Notes: a model not told the origin generated them from the letters alone. DNA of 64,000 bases from Opitutia bacterium (GCA_016187945.1 JACPIT010000009.1:558001-622000); one strand, 5' to 3'. Positions 7,818-16,694 are shown, counted from the stretch's first letter. Made by a program: numbers and translations.

Positions 7818-9668
7818 ATGAATTCCGAGGCCATCTCCGCGATCACCGCCAAAAATCCCGCCCTCAAGGCGTCGAAAGCCAAACTGGAGGCGATGGAACC
7901 CGGCGCTTACGTGATGCACCGCTCCTGGGGTTTCGGCCAGATCAAGAGCTTCGACGAGTCCGCCCAGAAGCTCGTCATCGACTTCAAAGGCAAGAAATCC
8001 CACGCCATGGACCCGGCGTTCTGCATCGGCACCATGGACGTCCTGCCCGCACGGCACATCCTCGCCCGCAAGGAAACCGAGGCGGCCAAGATCGCCGAGC
8101 TGATCGAAAACGATCCCGTCCAGCTCGTGATCGACACCCTTTCCGCCTACCCGAACAAGGCCTGCTCGGCCATCGAGCTCGAATCGACGCTCTCGCAGGT
8201 GATCGGCGAAGAGAAATTCAAGCGCTGGTTCTCCAACGTTAAGAAGCAACTCATCAAGGATCCGCGCGTCGGCGTCCCGGCCAAGAAGACCGAAGTCTAC
8301 GTCGTCCGCGAAGAGCCCGTCTCCGCCGAAGACGAGATCCTCGAGGCCTTCGGCACCACGCGCTCCGCCCGCCGCCGCATCACGCTCGCCGAAGACCTAC
8401 TCGCCGCCTCCATTAAGGAAGAGTCGAAGCCCGGCCTCCAATCCGTGCTTACCGGCCTGACCGAGGCCGTCCGCGACTCGAACCAGCTCGACGCCGCCGA
8501 GCGCCTCTACGGCGCCTTCGTCCGCGACGAACTCGCGCGCATCCTCGGCCACGACGCCGCGAAACTGAACCCGCCGCAAGCCGAGCTCATCAAGGAAGTC
8601 CGCGGCCTGAGCGCCATCGCCGAGAAGATTCCGGTCCATTTCCAATCGCGTTTCCTCGACCTCGTGAAGGAGACGCACCCGCTCGAGTGGCGCGAAATCG
8701 TCTTCGCCCTCCTCAAGACCTCGCAAGGCAAGTTCACGACCGAGTGCATCAATTTCCTCGTCGAGAACGGCCAGTCCGACGAGCTCGCCCTGACCCTCGT
8801 CCGCTGGAAGACCGAGCAGAATCTCCGCGCGCCGGTGCTGCTCTGGATCATCAAGAACCGCCACTCGAAGAAATTCGCGAAGCTGCTCAACAATCTCGTC
8901 ACGCCGCGCCTGCTCTCCGCGATCTTCTTCGCCATCGATTACGAGGCGCTCCAATCCGCCGGCACGCGCCGCATCCCGCTCGCCGAGGCGCTCAGCGACG
9001 ATTCGGACCTCATCTCCGATCTCCTCGCCACCGCCGACACCGAGACGGCCCGCGACCTCGCGAACACCCTTCTCCTCAACCAAGGCTTCGAGGAACTCAC
9101 GAAAAAGTCGCTCCTCGCGCGCTTCATCAAGCTGTTCCCCTCGCTCCAGGCGCTCGTCGCCGGCGATGCCGAGGCCAAGGACGAGCAACTTATCGTCTCG
9201 CGCTCCAGCTACGAGAAAAAGCGCGCCGAATACGAGGAGATCGTCTCCAAGCGCATTCCGGACAACTCCAAGGCCATCGCCGCCGCCCGCGAGCACGGCG
9301 ACCTGCGCGAGAACTCCGAATTCAAGATGGCGAAGCAAGACCAGTCCGTGCTCATGGCGCAGAAGGCGCAGCTCGAACGCGACCTCGCCCGCGCGCGCAT
9401 CTCGGATTTCGCCGACGCCACGACCGATCAGGTTTCCGTCGGCACGATCGTCGACCTCCGCGACGTCACCAACGGCAAGGCCGTCCGCTACACCGTGGCC
9501 GGCGCGTGGGACTCCGATCCGGACAACCACATCATCGCCTACAAGACCCCGCTCGGCCAGGCCCTCCTCGGTCGCAAGGTCGGCGAGCACGTGAAGCTCA
9601 AGATCGCCGGCGTGAACCACGAATACCAAGTCGCCGGCATCGTCCGCTCCGCCGACGCCAAAGTCTGA
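7818..9668 (+). CDS. greA: GreA/GreB-family transcription elongation factor with a ~450-residue N-terminal extension
   Basis: Gre factors enter the RNA polymerase secondary channel and stimulate cleavage of backtracked RNA. The last 155 residues are a complete GreA: a coiled coil with the conserved REHGDLRENSEFK tip and the C-terminal FKBP-like domain (GTIVDLRDVTNG, TPLGQALLGRKVGE). Ordinary GreA is about 158 residues; this protein is 616. The remaining 450 residues are helical and contain no motif I can name. Chlamydial GreA proteins carry a comparable long extension, so this may be a trait of the PVC superphylum. A terminator follows at 9715-9747. Confidence 0.88.
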   Translation: MNSEAISAITAKNPALKASKAKLEAMEPGAYVMHRSWGFGQIKSFDESAQKLVIDFKGKKSHAMDPAFCIGTMDVLPARHILARKETEAAKIAELIENDPVQLVIDTLSAYPNKACSAIELESTLSQVIGEEKFKRWFSNVKKQLIKDPRVGVPAKKTEVYVVREEPVSAEDEILEAFGTTRSARRRITLAEDLLAASIKEESKPGLQSVLTGLTEAVRDSNQLDAAERLYGAFVRDELARILGHDAAKLNPPQAELIKEVRGLSAIAEKIPVHFQSRFLDLVKETHPLEWREIVFALLKTSQGKFTTECINFLVENGQSDELALTLVRWKTEQNLRAPVLLWIIKNRHSKKFAKLLNNLVTPRLLSAIFFAIDYEALQSAGTRRIPLAEALSDDSDLISDLLATADTETARDLANTLLLNQGFEELTKKSLLARFIKLFPSLQALVAGDAEAKDEQLIVSRSSYEKKRAEYEEIVSKRIPDNSKAIAAAREHGDLRENSEFKMAKQDQSVLMAQKAQLERDLARARISDFADATTDQVSVGTIVDLRDVTNGKAVRYTVAGAWDSDPDNHIIAYKTPLGQALLGRKVGEHVKLKIAGVNHEYQVAGIVRSADAKV

Positions 9669-9680
9669 GCGCACCGAACC

Positions 9681-9704
9681 TGTAGCGGCGGTCCACGACC
9701 GCCG
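9681..9704. repeat. Small REP-like hairpin, 'TGTAGCGGCGGTC' family
   Basis: CGGCGGTC and GACCGCCG pair around a 3-nt loop after a TGTAG lead-in. The same short element recurs at 18958-18982, next to a REP of a different family. Confidence 0.6.
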
Positions 9705-9714
9705 AAAAATCCCC

Positions 9715-9747
9715 GGCCGCGACCGAAAGTCGCGGCCTCTCTTTTTC
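9715..9747 (+). terminator. Rho-independent terminator of the greA-like gene
   Basis: A 9-bp perfect stem GGCCGCGAC/GTCGCGGCC with loop CGAAA is followed by TCTCTTTTT, about 47 bp past the stop codon. Confidence 0.75.
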
Positions 9748-9856
9748 GAATCCCGCAAATGCTCCGCGGGCGCGCCTCGTCGTGACCACGCGCACGCGTC
9801 GGCGGCTTTTGATTTGTCAACGCGCACGCCGTCCGGAATCGTCGCCGGACTCGCCG

Positions 9857-10486
9857 ATGTTTTTCAAAGGCTTGCTCATCGGATTCGCCATCGCCGTCCC
9901 TGTCGGCCCGATCGGCTTTCTGTGCCTGCGACGCACCCTCGTCTACGGCCGCCTCACGGGCTTCGTCTCCGGGCTCGGCGCGGCCACGGCCGACGCGCTC
10001 TACGGACTCGTCGCCGCGCTCGGCCTCACGGCGATTTCGTCGTTCCTCATCCGCATGGAGTCGTGGCTGCAATTTTTCGGCGGCCTCTTCCTCGTCGTCC
10101 TCGGCCTGAAAACCGCGCTGGCCAAGGCGCCGCCGAAACACACCAGCGAAGCCGCGCCGCCGCGGACGCGCTCGTGGCAAGCCGCCTACCTCTCCACGCT
10201 CGCACTCACGCTCACGAGTCCGGCCACGATCATCGCTTTCGTCGCGATCTTCGCCGGCGTCGGTTTGGGCGTCTCGACCAGCGGCGCGCTGCACGCGCTC
10301 GAGTTGGTCGCCGGAGTTTTCACCGGCTCGGCCGCGTGGTGGCTGCTGCTCAGCCTCGGTGCCGGCGCGCTCCGCGACCGCCTGCACGCGCACACGCTGC
10401 ACTACCTGCACGTCACCTCGGGCCTCGGCATCATGGCCCTCGGTCTCTGGCAAGGCGTCCTGCTCGTCTCGAAGTGGCTCCAGTAG
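9857..10486 (+). CDS. LysE/RhtB-family amino-acid exporter-like protein
   Basis: A 209-residue membrane protein with about six hydrophobic helices. It opens with MFFKGLLIGFAIAVPVGPIG, the LysE-family start in which the AxPVGP turn is conserved. Family members export amino acids or homoserine lactone-like compounds; the substrate here is unknown. The ATG at 9857 is preferred over an upstream in-frame ATG because the family signature begins there. The next gene follows after a REP. Confidence 0.8.
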   Translation: MFFKGLLIGFAIAVPVGPIGFLCLRRTLVYGRLTGFVSGLGAATADALYGLVAALGLTAISSFLIRMESWLQFFGGLFLVVLGLKTALAKAPPKHTSEAAPPRTRSWQAAYLSTLALTLTSPATIIAFVAIFAGVGLGVSTSGALHALELVAGVFTGSAAWWLLLSLGAGALRDRLHAHTLHYLHVTSGLGIMALGLWQGVLLVSKWLQ

Positions 10487-10494
10487 CGCCGTGC

Positions 10495-10571
10495 TGTAGG
10501 AGCGGCTTCATGCCGCGATCCGAACGCGGCGCGCGCAACGCAACCGATCGCGGCGTAAAACCGCCCCGACA
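10495..10571. repeat. REP-like palindrome, 'GTAGGAGCGGCTT' family
   Basis: Arms TGTAGGAGCGGCTTCATGCC and the imperfect complement ending GTAAAACCGCCCCGACA, directly behind the LysE-like gene. Confidence 0.75.
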
Positions 10572-10664
10572 ATTTCCGCGAACCGAAGCACGGCGCGCTC
10601 CGCCTCCACACTCGCGCCGCTGCTCTTGTCAACGCGTGCGGTTGCGTGCATACGGTTGCGCGCC

Positions 10665-11603
10665 ATGGCCGACTCCTGGGACAGCCTCAAGATCCTCTCC
10701 GACCCCACGCGCCTGCGCGTGCTCGCGCTGCTGCTGAAGGAGGAACTGTCGGTCGCGGAACTGCAGGACATCCTCGGCATGGCGCAGTCGCGCATCTCGT
10801 CGCAACTCGCGCTGCTGCGGCAGGCGGGGTTCGTGCAAGACCGCCGCGAGGGCAAAAAAGCGTTCTACTCGCTCCGCGCCGGACTCGCGCCGAAGCAGCT
10901 CGCGCTGCTCCGCGCCGCATGCGACTCGGTGGCCGATTTGCCGGAGTCCGCCGAGGATCGCGAGAATCTCGACCGCATCCTCCTCAAACGCCGACGCGTG
11001 TCGGAGCAGTATTTCAACCTCATCGCCGGCCGCCTCGGCAAAGGCTACTGCCCGGGCCGCTCGTGGGAGGCGCTCGGGCATCTCGCGCTCCGGCTCGTGC
11101 CGGCGATCAGCGTCGCCGACCTCGGCGCGGGCGAAGGGCTCGTCTCGCAGCTCCTCGCGCACCGCGCCGAGCGCGTCTGGTGCATCGACAGCTCGCCGAA
11201 GATGGTCGAGGTCGGCACCGAGCTGGCGAAGAAGAACGGCCTCGCCAACCTCAGCTACAAGCTCGGCGACATCGAGCAGGTGCCGCTCGCCGACAAGTCC
11301 GTCGACCTCGCGATCCTCTCGCAAGCGCTGCACCACGCCGCGCACCCGCAACGCGCCGTCGACGAGGCGTTCCGCATCTTGAAACCCGACGGCCAGCTCC
11401 TCGTGCTCGACCTGAAGGAGCACACTTTCGAGAAAGCGCACGAGCTCTACGGCGACCTCTGGCTCGGCTTCAAAGAGAGCGCGCTGCACGCGTTCCTGAA
11501 GAAAGCCGGCTTTCAGAAAGTCGAAGTCACGACCGTCGCCCGCGAGGAAGGCGAGCCGCACTTCGAGACGCTGCTCGCGAGCGGCGTGAAATCGGCGCGG
11601 TAA
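10665..11603 (+). CDS. ArsR-type winged-helix regulator fused to a SAM-dependent methyltransferase
   Basis: A 312-residue fusion. Residues 1-90 form an ArsR/SmtB winged helix (KILSDPTRLRVLALLL, MAQSRISSQLALLRQAGFV). Residues from about 125 form a class I methyltransferase with a VADLGAGEGLVSQLLA SAM-binding loop and a downstream ALHHAAHPQ segment. I see no clear metal-binding cysteine pair in the recognition helix, so a metal signal is not supported. The natural reading is a regulator whose DNA binding is tied to methyl-group or SAM status, which is inference. The ATG at 10665 is chosen because the domain begins there. Confidence 0.83.
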   Translation: MADSWDSLKILSDPTRLRVLALLLKEELSVAELQDILGMAQSRISSQLALLRQAGFVQDRREGKKAFYSLRAGLAPKQLALLRAACDSVADLPESAEDRENLDRILLKRRRVSEQYFNLIAGRLGKGYCPGRSWEALGHLALRLVPAISVADLGAGEGLVSQLLAHRAERVWCIDSSPKMVEVGTELAKKNGLANLSYKLGDIEQVPLADKSVDLAILSQALHHAAHPQRAVDEAFRILKPDGQLLVLDLKEHTFEKAHELYGDLWLGFKESALHAFLKKAGFQKVEVTTVAREEGEPHFETLLASGVKSAR

Positions 11604-11654
11604 GCAGCGGGCGGAGTATCTCGCCGATGGCCGCACGCGACGCAACTCACTCGG

Positions 11655-11728
11655 CGGCCTCGCAGGAGCTCGGCCCTCCATGCACGCCACCGCCCTCCGC
11701 AATGGAGGGCCGAGCTCCCGCGAGGCCG
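11655..11728. repeat. RAYT-linked REP, upstream copy
   Basis: Arms CGGCCTCGCAGGAGCTCGGC... and the complement, closing at CTCCAT/ATGGAG, form a long hairpin 34 bp before the transposase gene. About 15 bp of sequence outside the left arm is also shared with the downstream copy at 12276-12349. Further copies lie at 24251, 27232 and 33591. Confidence 0.85.
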
Positions 11729-11762
11729 TTCACCGAAGCGCATTGAAGTAACGAACCCCGTC

Positions 11763-12233
11763 ATGCTCCCGCAGCGCAAGCACCCCGCGCACTTCGCGAC
11801 TCACGGCGGCGGAAATCGCAGCGTTATCGTGTTCCTCACTATCTGCGTGCATCGTCGGCGCACGCTTCTCGCCAACGACGTCGCCCATCGACTGTTGTTT
11901 GCGGCGTGGAGCAAGGACGATCGCTGGCGCGTTGGCCGCTACGTTGTGATGCCTGATCACGTGCACCTCTTCTGTTCGCCCGGAGTGTGGCCGCCGACGT
12001 CGCTGGATGATTGGATCGAATACTGGAAGAACCTCGCGACACGCGCCTGGCCACGCGCCGAGCAAAAACCGATCTGGCAGAAGGGTCATTGGGACACGCA
12101 GCTCCGCACCGGCGATTCCTACGCAGCGAAATGGGAATATGTCCGCAACAACCCGGTGAGGCACGGATTGGTGGTGCCGGCGGAGGACTGGCCGTTCGCG
12201 GGCGAGGTGCACGAGTTGAGGTGGCACGACTGA
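11763..12233 (+). CDS. REP-associated tyrosine transposase (RAYT), IS200-like Y1 family
   Basis: A 156-residue single-strand transposase-like protein. It has the HUH motif as HVHLF within VMPDHVHLFCSPG, and the RAYT-type tail KWEYVRNNPVRHGLV ending EDWPFAGEVHELRW. The catalytic tyrosine is probably the one in KWEYVRNNP. RAYTs are single-copy domesticated relatives of IS200 transposases that process REP hairpins. This gene is bracketed by two near-identical REPs (11655-11728 and 12276-12349), exactly the arrangement expected for a RAYT and its substrate. It appears intact. Confidence 0.9.
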   Translation: MLPQRKHPAHFATHGGGNRSVIVFLTICVHRRRTLLANDVAHRLLFAAWSKDDRWRVGRYVVMPDHVHLFCSPGVWPPTSLDDWIEYWKNLATRAWPRAEQKPIWQKGHWDTQLRTGDSYAAKWEYVRNNPVRHGLVVPAEDWPFAGEVHELRWHD

Positions 12234-12275
12234 TCTCCGCTGCGCGCACGATCGAGCGCATCGCAGCTCACTCGG

Positions 12276-12349
12276 CGGCCTCGCAGGAGCCCGGCCCTCC
12301 ATCCACGCCGCCGCCCTCTGTAATGGAGGGCCGAGCTCCCGCGAGGCTG
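12276..12349. repeat. RAYT-linked REP, downstream copy
   Basis: Same orientation and structure as the upstream copy, with a few substitutions (for example GAGCCCGG for GAGCTCGG). Together they bracket the transposase. Confidence 0.85.
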
Positions 12350-12403
12350 CGAACGTCGCTATCGTGTGCGCGAGACGTTCACTCGCTGACCAGAACGCGC
12401 GAT

Positions 12404-13603
12404 TCACTCGCTCGTCATGATGAACAGCGGGCGCATCTCGAAGCTGCGATACTGCGGACGCAGGCGGTCGACGTTGTAGTATTTGTCGACGTTCACGAGC
12501 TTCTTGGTCGAGGTGACGATCTCGATCGGCAGGTTGTCGTAGCGGCCGTTCTTCAAAGCCACGAGCCGGCCGTGGATGCCTTGCATGATGAGGTCGAGCG
12601 CGAGATTGCCGTAGGCCATCGGCACCACCGAGTCGATCGCGTCGGGATCGCCGCCCCGCACGAGGTAGCCGAGGCGCTGGTTGATGCACTCGACCTTTTT
12701 GCCCTTGTTGAATTTCGGCGAGAGCTCCTTGAGCTTCGCGGAAACCATGTCGCCGATGCCGCCGAGCTTGGCGTGGCCGAACATGTCCTTCTCCGCGCTC
12801 TCGAACACCATCTCCTCGCCCTCGAACGACGCGCCTTCGGACACGAGCACGATGGAGTATTTGCTCGGGTTGTTGATGCGGTCGGCGACGAGCAGTTCGG
12901 TGAGGCGCTCGATGTTGAATTTCCACTCGGGAATCACGCAGCGGTTGGCCGCGCCCGCCATCGTGGGCAGCATCGCCGTGAAGCCCGCGTAGCGACCGAA
13001 AACCTCGACGACGAGGAAACGTTCGTGCGAGCCCGCGGAGGTGCGCAGGGTGTTCACGAGGCTGATCGTGCGCGAGACCGCCGTGCTGAAGCCGATGCAG
13101 TAGTCCGTGCCGGGGACGTCGTTGTCCATCGTCTTTGGAATCGCGATCACCTTCACCCCACGCTGGAAAAGGTGCACACCGTAGCTGAGCGTGTCGTCGC
13201 CGCCGATGGGGATGATGTGGTCGATGCCGAGCCACTCGAGATTCTTCAGCACCTCGGGCGTGAGGTCGTTCATGTCGGCGTTGTAGGTCGCCTTCAGGTG
13301 CTCGGGCACGCTGCTCTTCGGCATGTGGCTCGGCCGCGTGCGCGAGCTGTGCAGGAACGTGCCACCGGTGCGCCCGGCGCGGTTGACGATCTCCTCGGTG
13401 AGGTGGAGGTAATACTCGCTGTTGTCGTGCTCCTTGTCGCGGATCATCGAAACGAGTCCGCTCCAGCCTTTGCGGATGCCGATGACCTTGTAGCCTTCGC
13501 GCAACGCGCGGATGGTGACGGCGCGGATCGCGGGGTTCAGGCCGGGGACGTCGCCGCCGCCCGTCAGGATGCCGATCGTGCCCTTCGCTGTGATGTTGAC
13601 CAT
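12404..13603 (-). CDS. Phosphofructokinase of the pyrophosphate-dependent type
   Basis: Phosphorylates fructose 6-phosphate in glycolysis. The 399-residue protein has the GGGDVPGLN phosphate loop near the N-terminus, GGDDT (134-138) and PKTMDND (156-162). In this family an Asp after GGD and a Lys before TxDND (Asp137 and Lys157 here) mark PPi-dependent enzymes, while ATP enzymes have Gly at these sites. The enzyme is therefore predicted to be PPi-linked and reversible. PTS enzyme I is encoded upstream on the same strand after about 320 bp of repeats. Biochemistry would settle the phosphoryl donor. Confidence 0.88.
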   Translation of the reverse strand: MVNITAKGTIGILTGGGDVPGLNPAIRAVTIRALREGYKVIGIRKGWSGLVSMIRDKEHDNSEYYLHLTEEIVNRAGRTGGTFLHSSRTRPSHMPKSSVPEHLKATYNADMNDLTPEVLKNLEWLGIDHIIPIGGDDTLSYGVHLFQRGVKVIAIPKTMDNDVPGTDYCIGFSTAVSRTISLVNTLRTSAGSHERFLVVEVFGRYAGFTAMLPTMAGAANRCVIPEWKFNIERLTELLVADRINNPSKYSIVLVSEGASFEGEEMVFESAEKDMFGHAKLGGIGDMVSAKLKELSPKFNKGKKVECINQRLGYLVRGGDPDAIDSVVPMAYGNLALDLIMQGIHGRLVALKNGRYDNLPIEIVTSTKKLVNVDKYYNVDRLRPQYRSFEMRPLFIMTSE

Positions 13604-13921
13604 GGTGGGGTTCTCCGAATTGCAGCAAATCTCAGCCGACGTCCGAGATGGCTATCACGTTCGCGCCGACGCATCAATGCGCGCCTCCCGGTATGAACCC
13701 GCCTAACCGCGCGCAATCCGCCGGCTACTCCACCGCGCCGCGAATGCGTCGCGCTACGAACGCGAGAGCCGCAACGCGGAAAGCGTCAATTGTAGGAGCG
13801 GCTTTACGCCGCGATCGGTGCGAAGCGCATGCCGCGTTCGCATCGCGGCGTAAAGCCGCTCTTACAGGGCACGCGTGCGTGAGTTCTGCTGAAGCACCGC
13901 GCTACCGCTCGCCGCACGCCC
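13604..13921. repeat. Gene-free interval with REP-like palindromes
   Basis: The interval between pfk and ptsI holds a complete GTAGGAGCGGCTTT-family palindrome at 13791-13866 and a half copy of the GCTTCAGC family at 13889-13905 (CTGAAGCACCGCGCTAC). I see no gene here. The promoter of pfk should lie in its right-hand part. Confidence 0.75.
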
Positions 13922-15685
13922 CTACTCCGCCGCGACGTGCTTCTCGTAGAACGCGGTGACGAGCGCCGCGGTCTTTTTCGTGTCGGTCTGAGCTAGGCAC
14001 TCGGCTGCGAGTTTCTGCGCTTCGCTGAATTTCATCGCCCGCACGACGAACTTCACCGCGGGCAGCAGCGGCGGCGTCATGCTCAGCTCATCGACGCCGA
14101 GGCCGATCAACAGCGGCGCGTAGATCGGGTCGCCGGCCATTTCGCCGCACACGCTGATCTTCAGTTTGAACTGCCGCGCGGCATCGATCACCTGCTTGAG
14201 CACGCGGAGCACGGCCGGATGCGTGGGGTCGTAGAGGTGGGCGATGCGGTTGTTGCCGCGATCGATCGCGAGCAGGTATTGGATGAGATCGTTCGTGCCG
14301 AGGCTGAAGAACTGGCAGTGCGGCGCGAGGGTGTCGGCCGCCAGCGCCGCGCTCGGGATTTCGATCATCGTGCCGACGCGCACTTTCTCGTCGAACGCTT
14401 GCCCGCGCACCTTCAGCTCGGCCTTCGCCTCGCCGAGGAGCACGTTGGCGCGCTCGAGTTCCTCGGCGCAACCGATCATCGGATACATGATCTCGACCTT
14501 GCCGTGCGCACTGGCGCGGAGGATCGCCCGGAGCTGCTCCTTGAACAGCTCGGGATTTTCCAGACACATGCGGATCGCCCGGAAACCGAGAAACGGGTTC
14601 GCCTCGGGGCCGATCAGCTCGGGATTGCCCGGCAGCGGCTTGTCGCCGCCGATGTCGAGCGTGCGGATCGTCACCGGCGCGGGTGCGAGGCCCTCGACGA
14701 TCGTGCGGTAGTTGGCGTATTGCTGCTCCTCGTTCGGCAGGTGCGGCGAACTCAGGTAGAGAAACTCGGTGCGATAGAGCCCGACGCCGTCGCCGCGGTA
14801 TTGGCGCACGAGCGCCACCTCGTCGGCCTTCTCGATGTTGGCGCGGAGCGTGACGCGCACGCCGTCGACCGTCTCGGCCGGCAGCTCGTTCGCGGTCATC
14901 AGACGCGACTCGAACGAACTCTTCTCCTTCTGGATTTTTCCGTAGCGGAAGAGCGTCGCCTGCGTCGGGTGCAGGATCACGATGCCCTCGTAGCCGTCGA
15001 CGATCATCCAATCGCCGTCTTGCACGCGCAGCGTCAGCTCGCGCAGCGCGACGACCGCGGGAATCTTCATCGACCGCGCCACGATCACGGCGTGACTCGT
15101 CCGGCTGCCCGCCTCGGTGACGATGCCCAACGCCGCGCTGCGATCGATGCCCGCCGCCTCGGACGGCGAAATGTCGCGCGCGACGATGATGCGTTTCTCG
15201 ACGAGTTCGGTGAGATTCATCGCCGACTGCCCGAGCAACACGTGGAGCACGCGCCGCGTCACGTCCTTGATGTCGGCTGCGCGCTCGCGGAGGTATTCGT
15301 CGTCGATTTCGGAAAACGCCTGGATGTAGCGCTGCGCGACGGCATTGAAGCACGTCTCGATGTTCAGGCCCGTCGCCTCGAACTCGCGGATCGTTTCGCC
15401 GATGAGCGCCTGATCCTCGAGCACCATCTGGTGCGCGTCGAAGATCAGCGCCTCCTCTTCGCTGAGATTTTTGCGCACCTGCGCCTGGATCGCGGCGATC
15501 TGCTGGCGCGTCGTGATCAGCGCATGATCGAAGCGCGCGATTTCCTGGACGCGTTTCGCCGGCTCGACCTGGTAGCGCGGGATCTCCAGTTCGCTCTGGA
15601 GATAGAGAAACACCTGCCCGTAGGCGATGCCGCGCGATGCAGCTATGCCCCGGATCACGATCTCGGTTTTGCCGCGGGCGTCCAT
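13922..15685 (-). CDS. ptsI: PTS enzyme I (phosphoenolpyruvate-protein phosphotransferase)
   Basis: Transfers phosphate from PEP to HPr. The 587-residue protein has the full EI layout: an N-terminal helical HPr-binding region, the swivelling domain with active His198 in GSRTSHAVIVARS, and the C-terminal PEP-binding TIM barrel with RTLDIGGDK, the LGTNDL motif and the catalytic Cys in SVCGEMAGDP. No HPr or EII gene is in the window, so it may serve a regulatory PTS or sugar uptake encoded elsewhere. The start ATG at 15685 fits the family N-terminus. Confidence 0.93.
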   Translation of the reverse strand: MDARGKTEIVIRGIAASRGIAYGQVFLYLQSELEIPRYQVEPAKRVQEIARFDHALITTRQQIAAIQAQVRKNLSEEEALIFDAHQMVLEDQALIGETIREFEATGLNIETCFNAVAQRYIQAFSEIDDEYLRERAADIKDVTRRVLHVLLGQSAMNLTELVEKRIIVARDISPSEAAGIDRSAALGIVTEAGSRTSHAVIVARSMKIPAVVALRELTLRVQDGDWMIVDGYEGIVILHPTQATLFRYGKIQKEKSSFESRLMTANELPAETVDGVRVTLRANIEKADEVALVRQYRGDGVGLYRTEFLYLSSPHLPNEEQQYANYRTIVEGLAPAPVTIRTLDIGGDKPLPGNPELIGPEANPFLGFRAIRMCLENPELFKEQLRAILRASAHGKVEIMYPMIGCAEELERANVLLGEAKAELKVRGQAFDEKVRVGTMIEIPSAALAADTLAPHCQFFSLGTNDLIQYLLAIDRGNNRIAHLYDPTHPAVLRVLKQVIDAARQFKLKISVCGEMAGDPIYAPLLIGLGVDELSMTPPLLPAVKFVVRAMKFSEAQKLAAECLAQTDTKKTAALVTAFYEKHVAAE

Positions 15686-15733
15686 GTGCGTCCGCCGATT
15701 AACGAAGGCTCGCGAAACCCGGTCAATGCGTAA

Positions 15734-16627
15734 CTAGCGCAGACGCGTCTCGATCGCGCTCGCCGGCGGCCCCCATGCCGCGCGAATCCGCTCTACGATC
15801 GGCGCCGTCGCCTGATCGTCACGCAACAACGCGAAGCACGCGCTGCCGCTCCCGCTCATGTGCGGCGCAAGCCCGAATTCCTCGCGCAGACGCGCCAGCA
15901 GCACGGGCAGCGCGAGGTATTTTTCGAACGCCGCCGGCTCCATGTTGTTGAGCAAAAGCTCCTCGACCGGCGCGCCGCCCGCGCTCCACGCCGCCAAGCG
16001 CGCCTCCGCCTCGGCCGCCGGCAAATAATCGCCGCCGCGCGCCACCATCCGCCCGTAGGCCCACGGCGTCGCGATGCCGAAGCTCGGCTTAAAAACCAGC
16101 ACGCGCCGGCCGCGCACGCGCGCCGCGGCGGCAGCGGACAGATTTTCCACGCGCTCGCCACGCCCGCGCATCACGGCCGGCGCGTCGCGCAGGAACAGCA
16201 CGCAATCCGACCCGAGCTGCGCCGCCATCGCCTCGAGTTGCGCGTCGCTCGCCCGTCCGCCCGAGAGCTGGTTGAGCGCGCGGAGCGCCGCCACGGCGTT
16301 GCTGCTGCCGCCACCGAGCCCCGCGCCCATCGGGATGCGCTTCGTGAGCCGAAAATGCGCCGCGCCCGTCCATCCCGTCGTGCGCGCGAAGAGTTTCGCC
16401 GCCTTCAGAATCAAATTCGTCTCATCGACCGGCACGTCGGCTGCATCGCACTTGAGCGTGAAACGCCCCGCGTCCTCCGTCCTCCGCTCTCCGACCTCCG
16501 CCACGAGTTCGTCCCCGAACTCCAGCGGCGCGACGACCGACACCAAATCGTGAAACCCATCCGCGCGACGACCCGTGATGGCCAGGAACAGATTGATCTT
16601 CGCCGGACTGAAAACGGTGACACTCAT
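15734..16627 (-). CDS. ispE: 4-diphosphocytidyl-2-C-methyl-D-erythritol kinase
   Basis: GHMP kinase of the MEP isoprenoid pathway. The 297-residue protein has the N-terminal SPAKINLFL signature, the GHMP ATP-binding loop PMGAGLGGGSSNA, and the C-terminal MSGSGSACFAL motif. It is divergent from pyrF and lies close to ispD and ispF, so most of the mid-MEP pathway is clustered. A run of four heptamer repeats lies inside the gene at 16474-16501 and encodes a surface-like segment (VGERRTEDAG). Confidence 0.94.
   Translation of the reverse strand: MSVTVFSPAKINLFLAITGRRADGFHDLVSVVAPLEFGDELVAEVGERRTEDAGRFTLKCDAADVPVDETNLILKAAKLFARTTGWTGAAHFRLTKRIPMGAGLGGGSSNAVAALRALNQLSGGRASDAQLEAMAAQLGSDCVLFLRDAPAVMRGRGERVENLSAAAAARVRGRRVLVFKPSFGIATPWAYGRMVARGGDYLPAAEAEARLAAWSAGGAPVEELLLNNMEPAAFEKYLALPVLLARLREEFGLAPHMSGSGSACFALLRDDQATAPIVERIRAAWGPPASAIETRLR
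16474..16501. repeat. Degenerate heptamer repeat (4 units) inside ispE
   Basis: Four consecutive 7-bp units of the CCTCCGT/CCTCCGC/TCTCCGA type, translated in frame on the minus strand. Confidence 0.6.
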
Positions 16628-16694
16628 CGCGCGTCTTCTCAGTTAGGCGACGCCCCGCCCCGCCTCCGAGCCAAATCTCGCGCCCCGCACTCCG

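Noticed and set aside
10487-10664. SAM- or SAH-responsive riboswitch before the ArsR-methyltransferase gene
   Set aside because: The gap is mostly a REP of the GTAGGAGCGGCTT family and shows no riboswitch core that I can recognise.
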